Shown one piece after another: positions 24,593 to 34,776 of a stretch of 64,000 nt of DNA (positions are counted from its first letter, which is position 1; each line of letters opens with the position of its first letter). The notes under the pieces were generated by a model that did not search any database, was not told the origin of the DNA, and was given only the letters and a program-made list of their open reading frames with translations. The position numbers and the translations under genes were made by a program. Source of the stretch: Dendrophyllia cribrosa (Eukaryota > Cnidaria > Anthozoa > Scleractinia > Dendrophylliidae); contig JAJLRJ010000010.1 of NCBI GenBank assembly GCA_024195265.1, forward strand, positions 20,836,284 to 20,900,283. Reading direction: 5' to 3'.

Positions 24593-24800
24593 TCAGTTTC
24601 TAAAAAGACTGTAGTGCTGCGTCGGTGGGGAGTGAAACACGATAATTTGGTTTTATCGACTGAGTTGATAAGGTTACTGAGTTGATAAGGTTACTTCGAG
24701 CTCGGACGCTCTGACGAAGGGCTAGCGCTCGAAATGTCAGCTTTTAAATCTCTTTTCGGTGGCCAATTTACCCTGTCAACTCAAGACCAAATTTCCAGGA
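24593..24800. mobile_element. Short mirrored Penelope-like element remnant
   Basis: The left part (about 24593-24697) matches in direct orientation the minus-strand 3' end of the large Penelope-like copy (compare 25783-25870: GCTGCGTCGGTGGGG, GAAACACGA). The right part (about 24700-24800) matches the plus-strand 3' end (compare 29871-29969: GACGAAGGGCTAGCGCTCGAAA, CAATTTACC). So two 3' ends point outward around a tiny core, the same layout as the large insertion. Confidence 0.68.
24708..24741 (+). ncRNA. Hammerhead ribozyme-like motif (canonical core)
   Basis: The core CTGACGA (24711-24717) is followed by a stem II of GGGC (24719-24722) and GCTC (24727-24730) with one wobble pair and a TAGC loop, then GAAA (24731-24734) and a minimal stem III ending in the cleavage triplet GTC (24736-24738). 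Stem I GCT (24708-24710) pairs with AGC (24739-24741). Minimal hammerheads of this form are known in the terminal repeats of Penelope-like elements. Activity is untested; one A sits between core and stem II. Confidence 0.55.
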
Positions 24801-25104
24801 GTTCTATTCGTACTTATCAAAGAAAAATTTTTTTTATTCTCAGACCAATATTTCCAAATAGGAATAAATAGCATTATTATTCGACTTTGACGTCAATTAA
24901 CCGTATTAGGTCAAGAGAACGCGCCAAATATGCTAGCGTATTACAATGTAAATAAAAGTAAACTGCAGAAGACCGCAAACGATATAATGCTGCTACTGAT
25001 TCGTAGGATCTACGAGAGACCAGCCTTGCAGTTCATTTGTTTTATTACAATGTACACGTAGCATGCCGGTATGACAGGTTAAGTACAAAACAAAGTTAAA
25101 TTGG

Positions 25105-25303
25105 GGACGGACCATTTAATTTTTTTTTTTTTTGGTGGGGGGGGGGGGGGGGGGGGGGGGTTAGGCAATTTCTTCTGAGTATGAATTTTTGTCAGTTCAG
25201 CATCACTATTTGCAAGAATTTTTTTTTACCAAAAATGCACGATTTTTTTTTCTCTTAAATTTCCCCGCCCCCCTCCCCTACAAAAATTAAATGGTCCGTA
25301 CTT
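25105..25303. repeat. MITE with ACGGACCATTTAATTTTT ends and internal poly(G) tract
   Basis: The left end (ACGGACCATTTAATTT) and right end (AAAATTAAATGGTCCGT) are complementary. The left arm holds a run of about 24 G near 25137-25160, the right arm a C-rich run. No coding capacity. Confidence 0.65.
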
Positions 25304-25369
25304 TGTAAATGCGCGCGCTCAGGATGAGAGTGAAATGAAATACTGGGCGAAAAATGATGGCTATGTTGT

Positions 25370-25498
25370 AGTTAATTTTTTATCTCAGGTAATTTTTATT
25401 TTTCCATTGTTTTGGGGTATGGTAATATATGCTAATGAATTTGAAACAAAGGAAAAACAAAAATTAACTGGAATAAAAAATTAACTACAACAGCTATA
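25370..25498. repeat. Foldback repeat, TATGTTGTAGTT family, copy 1
   Basis: The arms CTATGTTGTAGTTAATTTTT and its complement near 25470-25498 surround an AT-rich centre. Related copies lie at 42641-42782 and 46962-47090. Confidence 0.6.
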
Positions 25499-25886
25499 TT
25501 GTGAAGTTAATTGGAAAATTAATGAAATAGTATCCTATTTACACCGGTCTTACCCATACTCCTTTGAGTTATGGAAGAATGGCGGCCACTTTCGAATACG
25601 GAGGCAAAAAGTTAGTATACAAAGGGAGGGAAGGGCGGGATAGAAAGTGACCAAAAGGAGCGGAGTACAGGCAAGATGACACAAGGCTGAACGCGACGCA
25701 TGAGCAAGTACGAACCAAACAACTTCTTTCTCGAAGTGATAATTTATTCCTTGAGGTGACTCCTTTTATATCGAATGAATGGGGTTAGTTTCTAGAGAAA
25801 CTGTGGTGCTGCGTCGGTGGGGGGATGAAACACGAGAATTTAGTTTTATCGACTGAGTCGATAAGGTAAATTGACCACCGTAAAAA

Positions 25887-25935
25887 GATTCAAATAGCTG
25901 ACGTTTCGAGCGCTAGCCCTTCGTCGGAGCGAATC
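25887..25935 (-). ncRNA. Hammerhead-like motif in the 3' region of the minus-strand Penelope-like copy
   Basis: Read on the minus strand, GATTC and GCT on the 5' side pair with AGC and GAATC on the 3' side (stem I). GGGC/GCTC forms stem II, and GAAAC-GTC supplies the core and cleavage triplet. The first core box reads CCGACGA where CTGACGA is expected, so the conserved U4 is replaced and activity may be lost. Confidence 0.5.
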
Positions 25936-26025
25936 AAGGAATTGTGGGTAGTGTGTGGTTTTATATAGTAAGTGGTGGAGCTACGCTATTGGTGGAAATT
26001 TGGTGACGTGAAAAACAAATGTAGA

Positions 26026-28194
26026 TTAGTTGAATGAAAAGCGTTCGTTGATTCCGTGGGGTTTGAGAGTGCCGATTTGAAAGATGATTTTTTGTTCTAG
26101 GTTTTTACGGCTTTCTGTGTTACCCTGGTGTAGGGAAAGGCCGCAGATTGTCATGTGTTGTTTAGAATGGTTAGTAAGATTAAAATGGCGCGCGACTGGT
26201 TTGGATGCGTCTTTGTCATTTTTTTCAACGTCTCGGAGATGTTCACGAAAACGGTCGCCCAGTCTCCTCCCTGTTTCGCCAATGTATATCTTTTTGCAAA
26301 AAGTACATGTAATGCAGTAGATAACATTTACGGAGGTGCATGTAAAACGATCAGTGATTTTAATAGATCGTTTGGGTCCTGTTATTTTGTCCGCGTTGTG
26401 AATGAAAGGACAAGTGTTACATCGTGTGCGTGTGCATTTGAAAGTTCCCGGTACATCGTCAGATTTCAGTGCGCTCGTAACTAGAAAGTTGCCTATGTTT
26501 TTGTCACGTTTGAATGAAATTAGTGGGGGTTGTGAAAAAATTCTGCCAGTTTCGGGGTCGTTTTGGAGTAATTTGAAATTTTTTAAAATGATGCTTTTGA
26601 CTGTGTTGTTGTGTGGGTGGAAAGTGAGGGTGAATGGAATTCTCTCGTTCTCTTCCTTCTGTGGCGTTTGTAGTGCTGACTGTCTGTCGATCTGTTGTGC
26701 ACGTTGTTGGCCCGTATTAACAACAGAGTCAGGGTACCCACGTTTCTTGAAAAACTGGCACATTTCTTCTGATTTGTTGGAAAAATCAGAGTCATCACTA
26801 CATAGACGTCGAAGTCTGAGAAATTGAGAATACGGAATGGCGTTTTTAACGTGCGATGGATGTGAGGATGAATGTAACAGATAACTGTGGGAATCTGTAG
26901 GTTTGTAGTGCACACTTGTGGATAAACTGTTACCGTTGATTGAAATATTAATGTCAAGAAAAGCGACTGAGGTTTCGGAAATTTCCCAGGTATATTTTAG
27001 AGCTGGATGAAAAGTATTGACAGAAGTTATGAATTGATTAAGTTCCTCTTTACTGGAAGAGGTAGCGCCAATGCAATCATCGATGTAACGGCCGTAGAGT
27101 TCGGGTTTGGTTCCGTGGTACTGATTAAAAAATTTGTCTTCGATGTGGCCTACAAAAAGGTTAGCGTAGCTTGGTCCCATTTTGGTGCCCATGGCGACTC
27201 CATTTACTTGTTTGTAGTAGTTTTGGGAAAATGAAAAACAGTTAAGTGTCAAAACTAATTCGGCTAAGCGGAGCAGTGTTTCTGAGCTTGGGTTTTGAAT
27301 GGAGCGCTGGTCGAAAAAATATTTTAGTGCTTGAAGTCCTTCGTCATTGGGGATGACGGTATATAAAGAGGTAATGTCCATAGTGAAAATTAATTTGTTT
27401 TCGCTGGCAAAACTGAAATCCCGGAAAATTTCGAGTGCGTGATTGGTGTCCTTAATGTACGAGGGTAGTGATTTGACAATGGGGGCCATGATTTTGTCTA
27501 AATAGCTAGAAATTAGTTCGGTAGGACAGCTACAAGCGGAAACAATGGGTCGGCCCGGATTGTTTGGTTTATGAATTTTAGGTTTGAAATAAACGCGTGA
27601 GGTTCTAGGAGTAGTGATGATGAGATTGTTGGCGGTAACTGGTAATTGTTGTTTAGTAATGAGGTCTTGGATAGTTTCTTTGACAATTTTTTGGTTGGTA
27701 GAAGTGAGATCTTTATCAACTTTGGCATAGAAAGCGGTGTCAGAAAGTTGCCGAAAAGCCTCTTGTCGGTAAAGGTCGGTCCGCCAAACAACTACCGCCC
27801 CGCCTTTGTCGGCCGCTTTGATAACAATGTCGCGTCGTTTGCTAAGACTTTTGAGCGCTGCCCATTCTCCTGTTGAAAGGTTGGAAATTTTGGTGTGGCG
27901 GTTAAATTTAAGTTTTTGGACATCGTGACGACATTTTTTGACGAAAAAATCTAGAGAAGAAAACTGGCCCTCTGGGGGAGTCCATTTTGATTTGCGAACG
28001 TTGAGTGTTTCAAAAACATCTTTTTCCGAGGTGTTAGAATTGTCTTCTTTGTCGTGGAAAAAAGCTCTTAATTGCACGCGGCGAAGGAATTTTTCAACAT
28101 CTTGTTTGACTGAAAATTCGTCGGTTTGTTTCGCTATAGGAACAAAGTTTAAACCTTTACTAAGAACGGACCTCTCTGGGTTAGAAAGCGGCAA
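26026..28194 (-). CDS. Penelope-like element polyprotein: reverse transcriptase plus GIY-YIG endonuclease
   Basis: An intact 722-residue ORF. The N-terminal part carries the Penelope-type block KAADKGGAVVVW (about 126-137). Then follow RT motifs: VYFKPKIHKPNNPGRPIVS (201-219), the first catalytic Asp in FTMDITSLYTVIP (about 270-282), GVAMGTKMGPSYANLF (332-347) and YIDD (about 370-373). The C-terminal third has a Cys pair region (CNTCPF) and a GIY-YIG nuclease with VIYCITC...KKIYIGETGRRLGDRFREH and a distal Glu in RKNLEQKI. Together these copy the RNA into a nicked target. The absence of any stop suggests recent activity. The next copy on the plus strand is its truncated twin. Confidence 0.93.
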   Translation of the reverse strand: MPLSNPERSVLSKGLNFVPIAKQTDEFSVKQDVEKFLRRVQLRAFFHDKEDNSNTSEKDVFETLNVRKSKWTPPEGQFSSLDFFVKKCRHDVQKLKFNRHTKISNLSTGEWAALKSLSKRRDIVIKAADKGGAVVVWRTDLYRQEAFRQLSDTAFYAKVDKDLTSTNQKIVKETIQDLITKQQLPVTANNLIITTPRTSRVYFKPKIHKPNNPGRPIVSACSCPTELISSYLDKIMAPIVKSLPSYIKDTNHALEIFRDFSFASENKLIFTMDITSLYTVIPNDEGLQALKYFFDQRSIQNPSSETLLRLAELVLTLNCFSFSQNYYKQVNGVAMGTKMGPSYANLFVGHIEDKFFNQYHGTKPELYGRYIDDCIGATSSSKEELNQFITSVNTFHPALKYTWEISETSVAFLDINISINGNSLSTSVHYKPTDSHSYLLHSSSHPSHVKNAIPYSQFLRLRRLCSDDSDFSNKSEEMCQFFKKRGYPDSVVNTGQQRAQQIDRQSALQTPQKEENERIPFTLTFHPHNNTVKSIILKNFKLLQNDPETGRIFSQPPLISFKRDKNIGNFLVTSALKSDDVPGTFKCTRTRCNTCPFIHNADKITGPKRSIKITDRFTCTSVNVIYCITCTFCKKIYIGETGRRLGDRFREHLRDVEKNDKDASKPVARHFNLTNHSKQHMTICGLSLHQGNTESRKNLEQKIIFQIGTLKPHGINERFSFN

Positions 28195-28388
28195 ATTTTC
28201 CGGAATGGTAACGACGCCATTGTGACTATCGAATGAATGGTCGCCGGATAATTGAGGACCTATTAACTGTTCAAGTTTTTGGGTCTTGATTTGGTTAAGG
28301 CTGTTGAACAGTTTAGCATTGAGTTCTTGAATTTTAGCGCGAATTGATTGTACTAAGACAGCTGGACAAATTTTGGAAAGTTCGGATT

Positions 28389-29780
28389 TTCAGTTTTGCC
28401 AGCGAAAACAAATTAATTTTCACTATGGACATTACCTCTTTATATACCGTCATCCCCAATGACGAAGGACTTCAAGCACTAAAATATTTTTTCGACCAGC
28501 GCTCCATTCAAAACCCAAGCTCAGAAACACTGCTCCGCTTAGCCGAATTAGTTTTGACACTTAACTGTTTTTCATTTTCCCAAAACTACTACAAACAAGT
28601 AAATGGAGTCGCCATGGGCACCAAAATGGGACCAAGCTACGCTAACCTTTTTGTAGGCCACATCGAAGACAAATTTTTTAATCAGTACCACGGAACCAAA
28701 CCCGAACTCTACGGCCGTTACATCGATGATTGCATTGGCGCTACCTCTTCCAGTAAAGAGGAACTTAATCAATTCATAACTTCTGTCAATACTTTTCATC
28801 CAGCTCTAAAATATACCTGGGAAATTTCCGAAACCTCAGTCGCTTTTCTTGACATTAATATTTCAATCAACGGTAACAGTTTATCCACAAGTGTGCACTA
28901 CAAACCTACAGATTCCCACAGTTATCTGTTACATTCATCCTCACATCCATCGCACGTTAAAAACGCCATTCCGTATTCTCAATTTCTCAGACTTCGACGT
29001 CTATGTAGTGATGACTCTGATTTTTCCAACAAATCAGAAGAAATGTGCCAGTTTTTCAAGAAACGTGGGTACCCTGACTCTGTTGTTAATACGGGCCAAC
29101 AACGTGCACAACAGATCGACAGACAGTCAGCACTACAAACGCCACAGAAGGAAGAGAACGAGAGAATTCCATTCACCCTCACTTTCCACCCACACAACAA
29201 CACAGTCAAAAGCATCATTTTAAAAAATTTCAAATTACTCCAAAACGACCCCGAAACTGGCAGAATTTTTTCACAACCCCCACTAATTTCATTCAAACGT
29301 GACAAAAACATAGGCAACTTTCTAGTTACGAGCGCACTGAAATCTGACGATGTACCGGGAACTTTCAAATGCACACGCACACGATGTAACACTTGTCCTT
29401 TCATTCACAACGCGGACAAAATAACAGGACCCAAACGATCTATTAAAATCACTGATCGTTTTACATGCACCTCCGTAAATGTTATCTACTGCATTACATG
29501 TACTTTTTGCAAAAAGATATACATTGGCGAAACAGGGAGGAGACTGGGCGACCGTTTTCGTGAACATCTCCGAGACGTTGAAAAAAATGACAAAGACGCA
29601 TCCAAACCAGTCGCGCGCCATTTTAATCTTACTAACCATTCTAAACAACACATGACAATCTGCGGCCTTTCCCTACACCAGGGTAACACAGAAAGCCGTA
29701 AAAACCTAGAACAAAAAATCATCTTTCAAATCGGCACTCTCAAACCCCACGGAATCAACGAACGCTTTTCATTCAACTAA
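28389..29780 (+). pseudogene. 5'-truncated Penelope-like RT/GIY-YIG copy
   Basis: From FSFASENKL onward the frame matches residues 260-722 of the minus-strand ORF with no visible amino-acid difference. The first 259 residues are missing. The open frame continues about 15 codons upstream into the 5' leader of the opposite copy, so an ORF of 478 codons (28344-29780) exists, but it lacks the N-terminal block and is probably not autonomous. RT catalytic residues and the GIY-YIG domain are retained. Confidence 0.88.
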
Positions 29781-29870
29781 TCTACATTTGTTTTTCACGT
29801 CACCAAATTTCCACCAATAGCGTAGCTCCACCACTTACTATATAAAACCACACACTACCCACAATTCCTT

Positions 29871-29919
29871 GATTCGCTCCGACGAAGGGCTAGCGCTCGA
29901 AACGTCAGCTATTTGAATC
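29871..29919 (+). ncRNA. Hammerhead-like motif in the 3' region of the plus-strand Penelope-like copy
   Basis: Same structure as 25887-25935: stem I GATTC...GCT with AGC...GAATC, stem II GGGC/GCTC, GAAAC and GTC, and the same CCGACGA core variant. It lies about 90 bases after the stop codon. Confidence 0.5.
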
Positions 29920-31344
29920 TTTTTACGGTGGTCAATTTACCTTATCGACTCAGTCGATAAAACTAAATTCTCCTTTTATATCGCTTTGGGTAAGACCGCT
30001 GTAAATAGTATCCTATTTACACCGGTCTTACCCATACTCCTTTGAGTTATGGAAGAATGGCGGCCACAGAAAAGATGCAAACGGGTTCCCCGTAACACAA
30101 ACAACCGAGACTTGACTAAGGACCGCAATCTTAAACACCCAGACTAAACTAAGGACCCCAACATAAAATACCCACACTAAACTAAGGACCCCAATTTAAA
30201 ATACCCATACTAAACTATAAGAGACCCCAGACTAAAAGAAGCAGTAGTGGGGCCAACACAGAGTCCTGTCCCATTCTAAAACACGCCTATTACTGGGGTA
30301 GGGGACGTTTTGGGGGAGAGGACGCTAGAGGAGCCGTGAAGGACTTCTTTAAGGAAAGCTGGAGAAATATGCTTGTTGCAGGGCTCTGTCATTCCCTGAG
30401 TCACGTCTAAAGGCATACCCCTATAATAAACCCAACGCAGGTGGGGAGCAGAATGGCTAATACGGTTGAAATCATCCGACATCTCCCAGTATGGAATGGA
30501 AAAAATGACCGACTAGAAGGTGCTTAATGGGAGGCTACAAGGGAAAGACAAAAGAAAAGGCGTGTGAGAGGGTAAAAGGGGCAAGCGCGACGGGACTCAG
30601 GGAATGACAGCTTGGAGCCCCGGTAATCCGAGAGGGAATAAGATTCCCGTTCCAAACAGTCATTCCAAGAGTAAGGGAATAAAGGAAGGCGAAACATAAA
30701 CACGCGTAAAGGAAAATAGGCTTGAAGCGAAGGGAACAAGGATATATGCAAATACAGAATAAAGGAGGTGCAAAAGGATGTGCGCATGCATAAAACAAAT
30801 TCTAACGAGCAGCGGTGAAAAAAGAGGCTAAAAACAAGGGGCAAGAAACAATAGAGGCTGAATAGAATAAGCCAAAACGTGATAATTAAAACCTTAAACA
30901 AGGCCAGGAAACAAAAACGGCCATACAACAAATAAATCCATAGACGCAGCATGACACAATAAAACAAAACGAGAAGCAAAACGGAGAAGAAATAAAATCG
31001 AGACAAAACAAAATACGCATAGGCAAAAATATAGTGAAAATTATAACCTATAATAAAAAACAACTTTAACTGCATTAACACAAAATATACTTGCACAACC
31101 AGGATACTTCCTGACAACGAAATAACACCCAGACATAGGATTGAGATAGAAAATTCCCGCAAAACAAACTTAAGCCATGGGGCTAGAGGCGCCAAACATT
31201 GAACAAAACAGAAAGCAATTAAATAAATAGCCGAAAACAAGTAGGCAGCAGGAAACGAACAAATATAGCGGAAAACAGATAAATAATTTACCAGTAAGCA
31301 AGATAAAACAGATACGAGTATATGTAACCAACAAACCGTAATAA

Positions 31345-32540
31345 ACACTTCTGCTCTGGAGCCACAAACAAAACAATATCAGGGATTGCGTCCCTGTAAC
31401 TAACATGCAAAACGCTCAACAGAGTCAGGAAACAAAAGACTTTTAAAAAGCCTCTGCTCTGGAGCCACAAACAATACATGCAATACCAGGGAACAAGTAA
31501 TTAGGCAAATTGCGTCGCTGTAACTAAGAAAAAACGCGCGACAGAGTCAGGAAAATACCAAAAATGCCGTAAACAACTTCTGCTCTGGAGCGACAAACAA
31601 TACAATACCAGGGAACGAGTAATAGCAAATTTGCGTCCGTGGAACTAACGAAACGCTCGACAGAGTCAGGAAAATACCAAAATGCCGTAATTAACTTCTG
31701 CTCTGGAGCCACAAACAATACAATACCAGGGAACGAGTAATTTAGCAATTTGCGTCCCTGCAACTTAAGAAAACGCTGGACAGAGTCAGGAAAACGCCAA
31801 AATGCCGTAAACAATTTCTGCTCTGGAGCCACAAACAATACAATACCAGGGAACGAGTAATTTAGCAATTTGCGTCCCTGTAACTAAGAAAACGCTCGAC
31901 AGAGCCAGGTAAATACCAAATGCCGTAAATAACTTCTGCTCTGGAGCCACAACCATAAAATACCAGGGAACGAGTAATTTAGCAATTTATGTCCCTGTAA
32001 CTAACAAAAAAAGACGCTCCACAGAGTCAGGAAAATACCAAATGCCATAAATAACTTCTGCTCTGGAGCCACAACCATAAAATACCAGGGAACGAGTAAT
32101 TTAGCAATTTATGTCCCTGTAACTAACAAAACGCTCGACAGAGCCAGGTAAATACCAAATGCCGTAAATAACTTCTGCTCTGGAGCCACAACTATAAAAT
32201 ACCAGGGAACGAGTAATTTAGCAATTTACGTCCTCGTAACTAACAAAACGCTCGACAGAGTCAGGTAAATGCCAAATGCCGTAAATAACTTCTGCTCTGG
32301 AGCCACAACTATAAAATACCAGGGAACGAGTAATTTACCAATTTGCGTCCCTGTAACAAACAAAACGCTCGACAGAGTCAGGTAAATGCCAAATGCCGTA
32401 AATAACTTCTGCTCTGGAGCCACAACCATAAAATACCAGGGAACGAGTAATTTAGCAATTTGCGTCCCTGTAACTAACAAAAACACTAGGAAGAGCAAGG
32501 AAACGTGAAAAACAATTGCCACGAAAAACCAACCTCTGCT
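31345..32540. repeat. Array of about ten ~118-bp tandem units
   Basis: Units centre on CTTCTGCTCTGGAGCCACAA, recurring near 31348, 31451, 31577, 31695, 31815, 31932, 32054, 32170, 32288 and 32405, with a decayed last unit near 32532. They are A-rich on the plus strand, so long but meaningless open frames appear on the minus strand. Confidence 0.88.
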
Positions 32541-32546
32541 CCGGAG

Positions 32547-32762
32547 TCAGAGAAGACCACTATGAAATAAATGACACGTGGGCGGAGGAAGAAACCACGG
32601 AAATGGGAATAAAGAAAAAGGCAAGAAAACTACCCCTTGAGCGGCGCCAGGAGGAGCAGGCTGTTGCACATTATCCTGAGCAGGCTGCTGGACTTGAGGC
32701 ACTTGAGGCACTTGAGGCACTTCAGCTTCTGGAGCTTGTAAATCTTGGTTCGCTTCGGCCAT
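32547..32762 (-). CDS. Possible first exon of a transposon-encoded Pro/Gln-rich protein
   Basis: From an ATG at 32762 the minus strand reads MAEANQDLQAPEAEVPQVPQ and continues with VPQ/QQP repeats for about 45 codons, then runs into non-coding-like sequence beside a GTAG that could be a donor. It lies just inside the right terminus of TIR element copy 2, where a transposon gene could start. The opposite strand is also open. No family is recognised. Confidence 0.25.
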   Translation of the reverse strand: MAEANQDLQAPEAEVPQVPQVPQVQQPAQDNVQQPAPPGAAQGVVFLPFSLFPFPWFLPPPTCHLFHSGLL

Positions 32763-32857
32763 GATCGAGTTGAACGAACAACTTCTTTCTCGAAGTGATA
32801 ATTTATTCCTTGAGGTGACTCCTTTTATATCGCTTTGGGTAAGACCGCTGTAAATAG

Positions 32858-34400
32858 ATCCCTTATTTGATGGCTTAACATATAATACGCGCGGATATTT
32901 TACTCATTGCTCGCATTTTTCTCACCGCTAGGGGGCTCGGGAAAATACTACGCAACACGTAAATATCTGCGTGAATAGTGTTTTTCGCGCGATCTGATTG
33001 GCTACTAAAGCTCGGGTTAGGGTTAACGGTATACCGGAGAGTCGGCTCGCTCGCGAGGAATGTCGCGCGCCTCTCCTCGCGAGTAACCAATAGAGTTAAA
33101 GGGAAAACCCATCTGTTTTTGCAGGCTGTTGGGACCGGGGCCATTAATGAGTTTCCGCGACAGAAACCAATCTAGTGCCATAAGTCGGTCGTACGACCTG
33201 GTTTAACATACGTCCTTCTTCCTTACCTCAGGCGTAACTAGTCACGACGTACGTCAAACTTACGCCTCACTGGAGTGGGCTGCACCAGTTGGACATTAGG
33301 CTCGATTTCTACTGCTCACTTGGTTACAATGAGCGCGAACTCATCGATCTCCCGCAAAGAGGGTTGTATCGAGCTTAGTTGGACTTCACGAGCGACCCCA
33401 CCCTCGCCTTCTGGGCCTTCTGGGCCTTCTCCGCGTTTAAAATGACGGGTGAAGAATCCCCTGGACAAGGTTGTCAAAATACTTCAAATATCCCGAGTGT
33501 TTTGCTAAGTAACAAGATGAAATGTTTTCGTTTTGGATGAACAACGGTAACACATTAAAAGAAAACAAACACGGCTTCCAATCGCCGTAAATAACCTCTT
33601 AAAACGCCATTTCATATGTCACGTGACAAAATACTTCATGATTTTCAGTACGCAGCTCTTACAAGGTCTTCTCTGATTTGCCGAGACAACAATAGAACAA
33701 ACAATACAACAATGGACCCTAGCTCTAAAAACAATAGAGCTGCGTGATATACAGGTCCAATAAAATTAGAGGTTGTTAAGAGCTTCGTGGTATCTTTTTT
33801 TGGAGTATTTTCGCAGCCGTGTCCAGGGCTTTCTTCGCCAGCCCCGCCATTTTTAAAGTGGAGTGGCCCTGGGGAAGAGTTTGTCGCGACTGAGTCACAC
33901 GAACGTATAAATTCCAAATTTACATAACTTGGACTTCATGCAAGCTGTTATGGAAAAAAAACCCTGAAAGGAATAGAAAGCCAAGTTTCAATTTGTTTAA
34001 AATTTTATTGTTTGTGTAACCTATTGTTTCGGAATACACTTTAAATAGATTTTATTAATTCCTTTTGATTATAAAGCGTACGAACGTGTTCAATATCATA
34101 CTATGTATTTATTCTCTCCTACTATCTGTTTTAATGAACAATTTCTCTAAAACGTTGTCTTTAAAGACTTCCCCTTCAGCCACGATATACGCGTCACGTG
34201 ACCCAATATATTCCAACTAGAATGACATGAATTGTTATTTTTTAACTCACGAAGTTTACCCGACTTATTGAGACTTCGCAAGGATACAAACGATTTATGG
34301 CGCTTGTGTTGATTTTCTTCTCAGATAAATTTTAAGACGTTTGCATTTGCTGCCAAATGGGCAACAGGATAAGGCAGTGACTTCTAAACCCATTTATTAC
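32858..34400. other. Gene-free stretch between the TIR element and COG6
   Basis: No convincing gene. A 90-codon minus-strand frame at 33645-33917 has a possible membrane segment but no family signature. A GC-rich palindromic patch (CGCTCGCGAGG / CCTCGCGAG) lies at 33045-33085. Confidence 0.4.
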
Positions 34401-34401
34401 T

Positions 34402-34635
34402 GGGCCCGGTTGTTCCAAAGCTGGCTAACGCTAACCCAGGATTAAAACTTAATCGAGGATTTAGTTTATCTTGTTAGATGTATTTCCAAAGCTAATTATA
34501 TTAAGTTACAGGCGAAGACAAGTCAGAGACGAAACTAAAGGGCAAAAATACTTTGGAAAAATCTCCATTGATTATTTATTTAACTGGAATCAAAATTGAT
34601 GCTAACCCTGGGCCGCTCTTTGAACAACCCGGCCC
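34402..34635. repeat. Short inverted-repeat element with GGGCCCGGTTGTTC ends
   Basis: The left end GGGCCCGGTTGTTCCAAAG and right end CTTTGAACAACCCGGCCC are complementary, and an inner pair (GCTAACCC...AGG / CTAACCCTGGG) is shared. It lies just downstream of the COG6 stop and includes the likely COG6 poly(A) signal on the minus strand (34575-34580). Confidence 0.5.
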
Positions 34636-34776
34636 TGAACAGTGAAGTGCAATACGTTGATCCTTACTCCGATAAAATAGGTTTGTCTTTTAAAGACAGT
34701 TCAATTTGGAATTTTCTCGCCGACGATAATAAGCCATATTATATACATGATAAGAGTTGAAGCAGTTTCTCATTCG

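Larger units (their letters stand above)
25774..29969. mobile_element. Composite head-to-head Penelope-like element insertion
   Basis: A full-coding minus-strand copy (25774 to about 28388) is joined at its 5' end to a 5'-truncated plus-strand copy (about 28389-29969). Their shared parts of about 1.58 kb encode identical protein, so the insertion is young. The same 14 bases, CTCCTTTTATATCG, flank the pair (25760-25773 and 29970-29983), which shows it entered as one event. The 3' ends face outward. The plus copy ends about 60 bases short of the minus copy's 3' end. Confidence 0.88.
25535..30008. mobile_element. TIR element copy 1, split by the Penelope-like insertion
   Basis: The left end CTATTTACACCGGTCTTACC (25535) and right end GGGTAAGACCGCTGTAAATAG (to 30008) are inverted repeats. 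TATC flanks both sides (25531-25534, 30009-30012), a likely 4-bp target duplication. Without the insertion this copy would be about 280 bases and non-coding. It shares both subterminal regions with copy 2 at 30013-32857. The superfamily is not recognised. Confidence 0.7.
30013..32857. mobile_element. TIR element copy 2 with internal tandem repeats
   Basis: It starts CTATTTACACCGGTCTTACC and ends GGTAAGACCGCTGTAAATAG, the same termini as copy 1, which it follows after only four bases (TATC). The interior has a short array of GACTAAACTAAGGACCCC-like units (30110-30230), an A-rich segment, and a long array of ~118-bp units (31345-32540). The right-hand flank ATCC does not match TATC, so the target duplication is uncertain here. 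Its minus strand has a possible first exon near the right end. The superfamily is not recognised. Confidence 0.65.

Noticed and set aside
33645..33917. 90-codon minus-strand frame with a possible membrane helix
   Set aside because: Only one hydrophobic stretch, no homology recognised, and the ATG-rich region looks like a dispersed repeat; not defensible as a gene.
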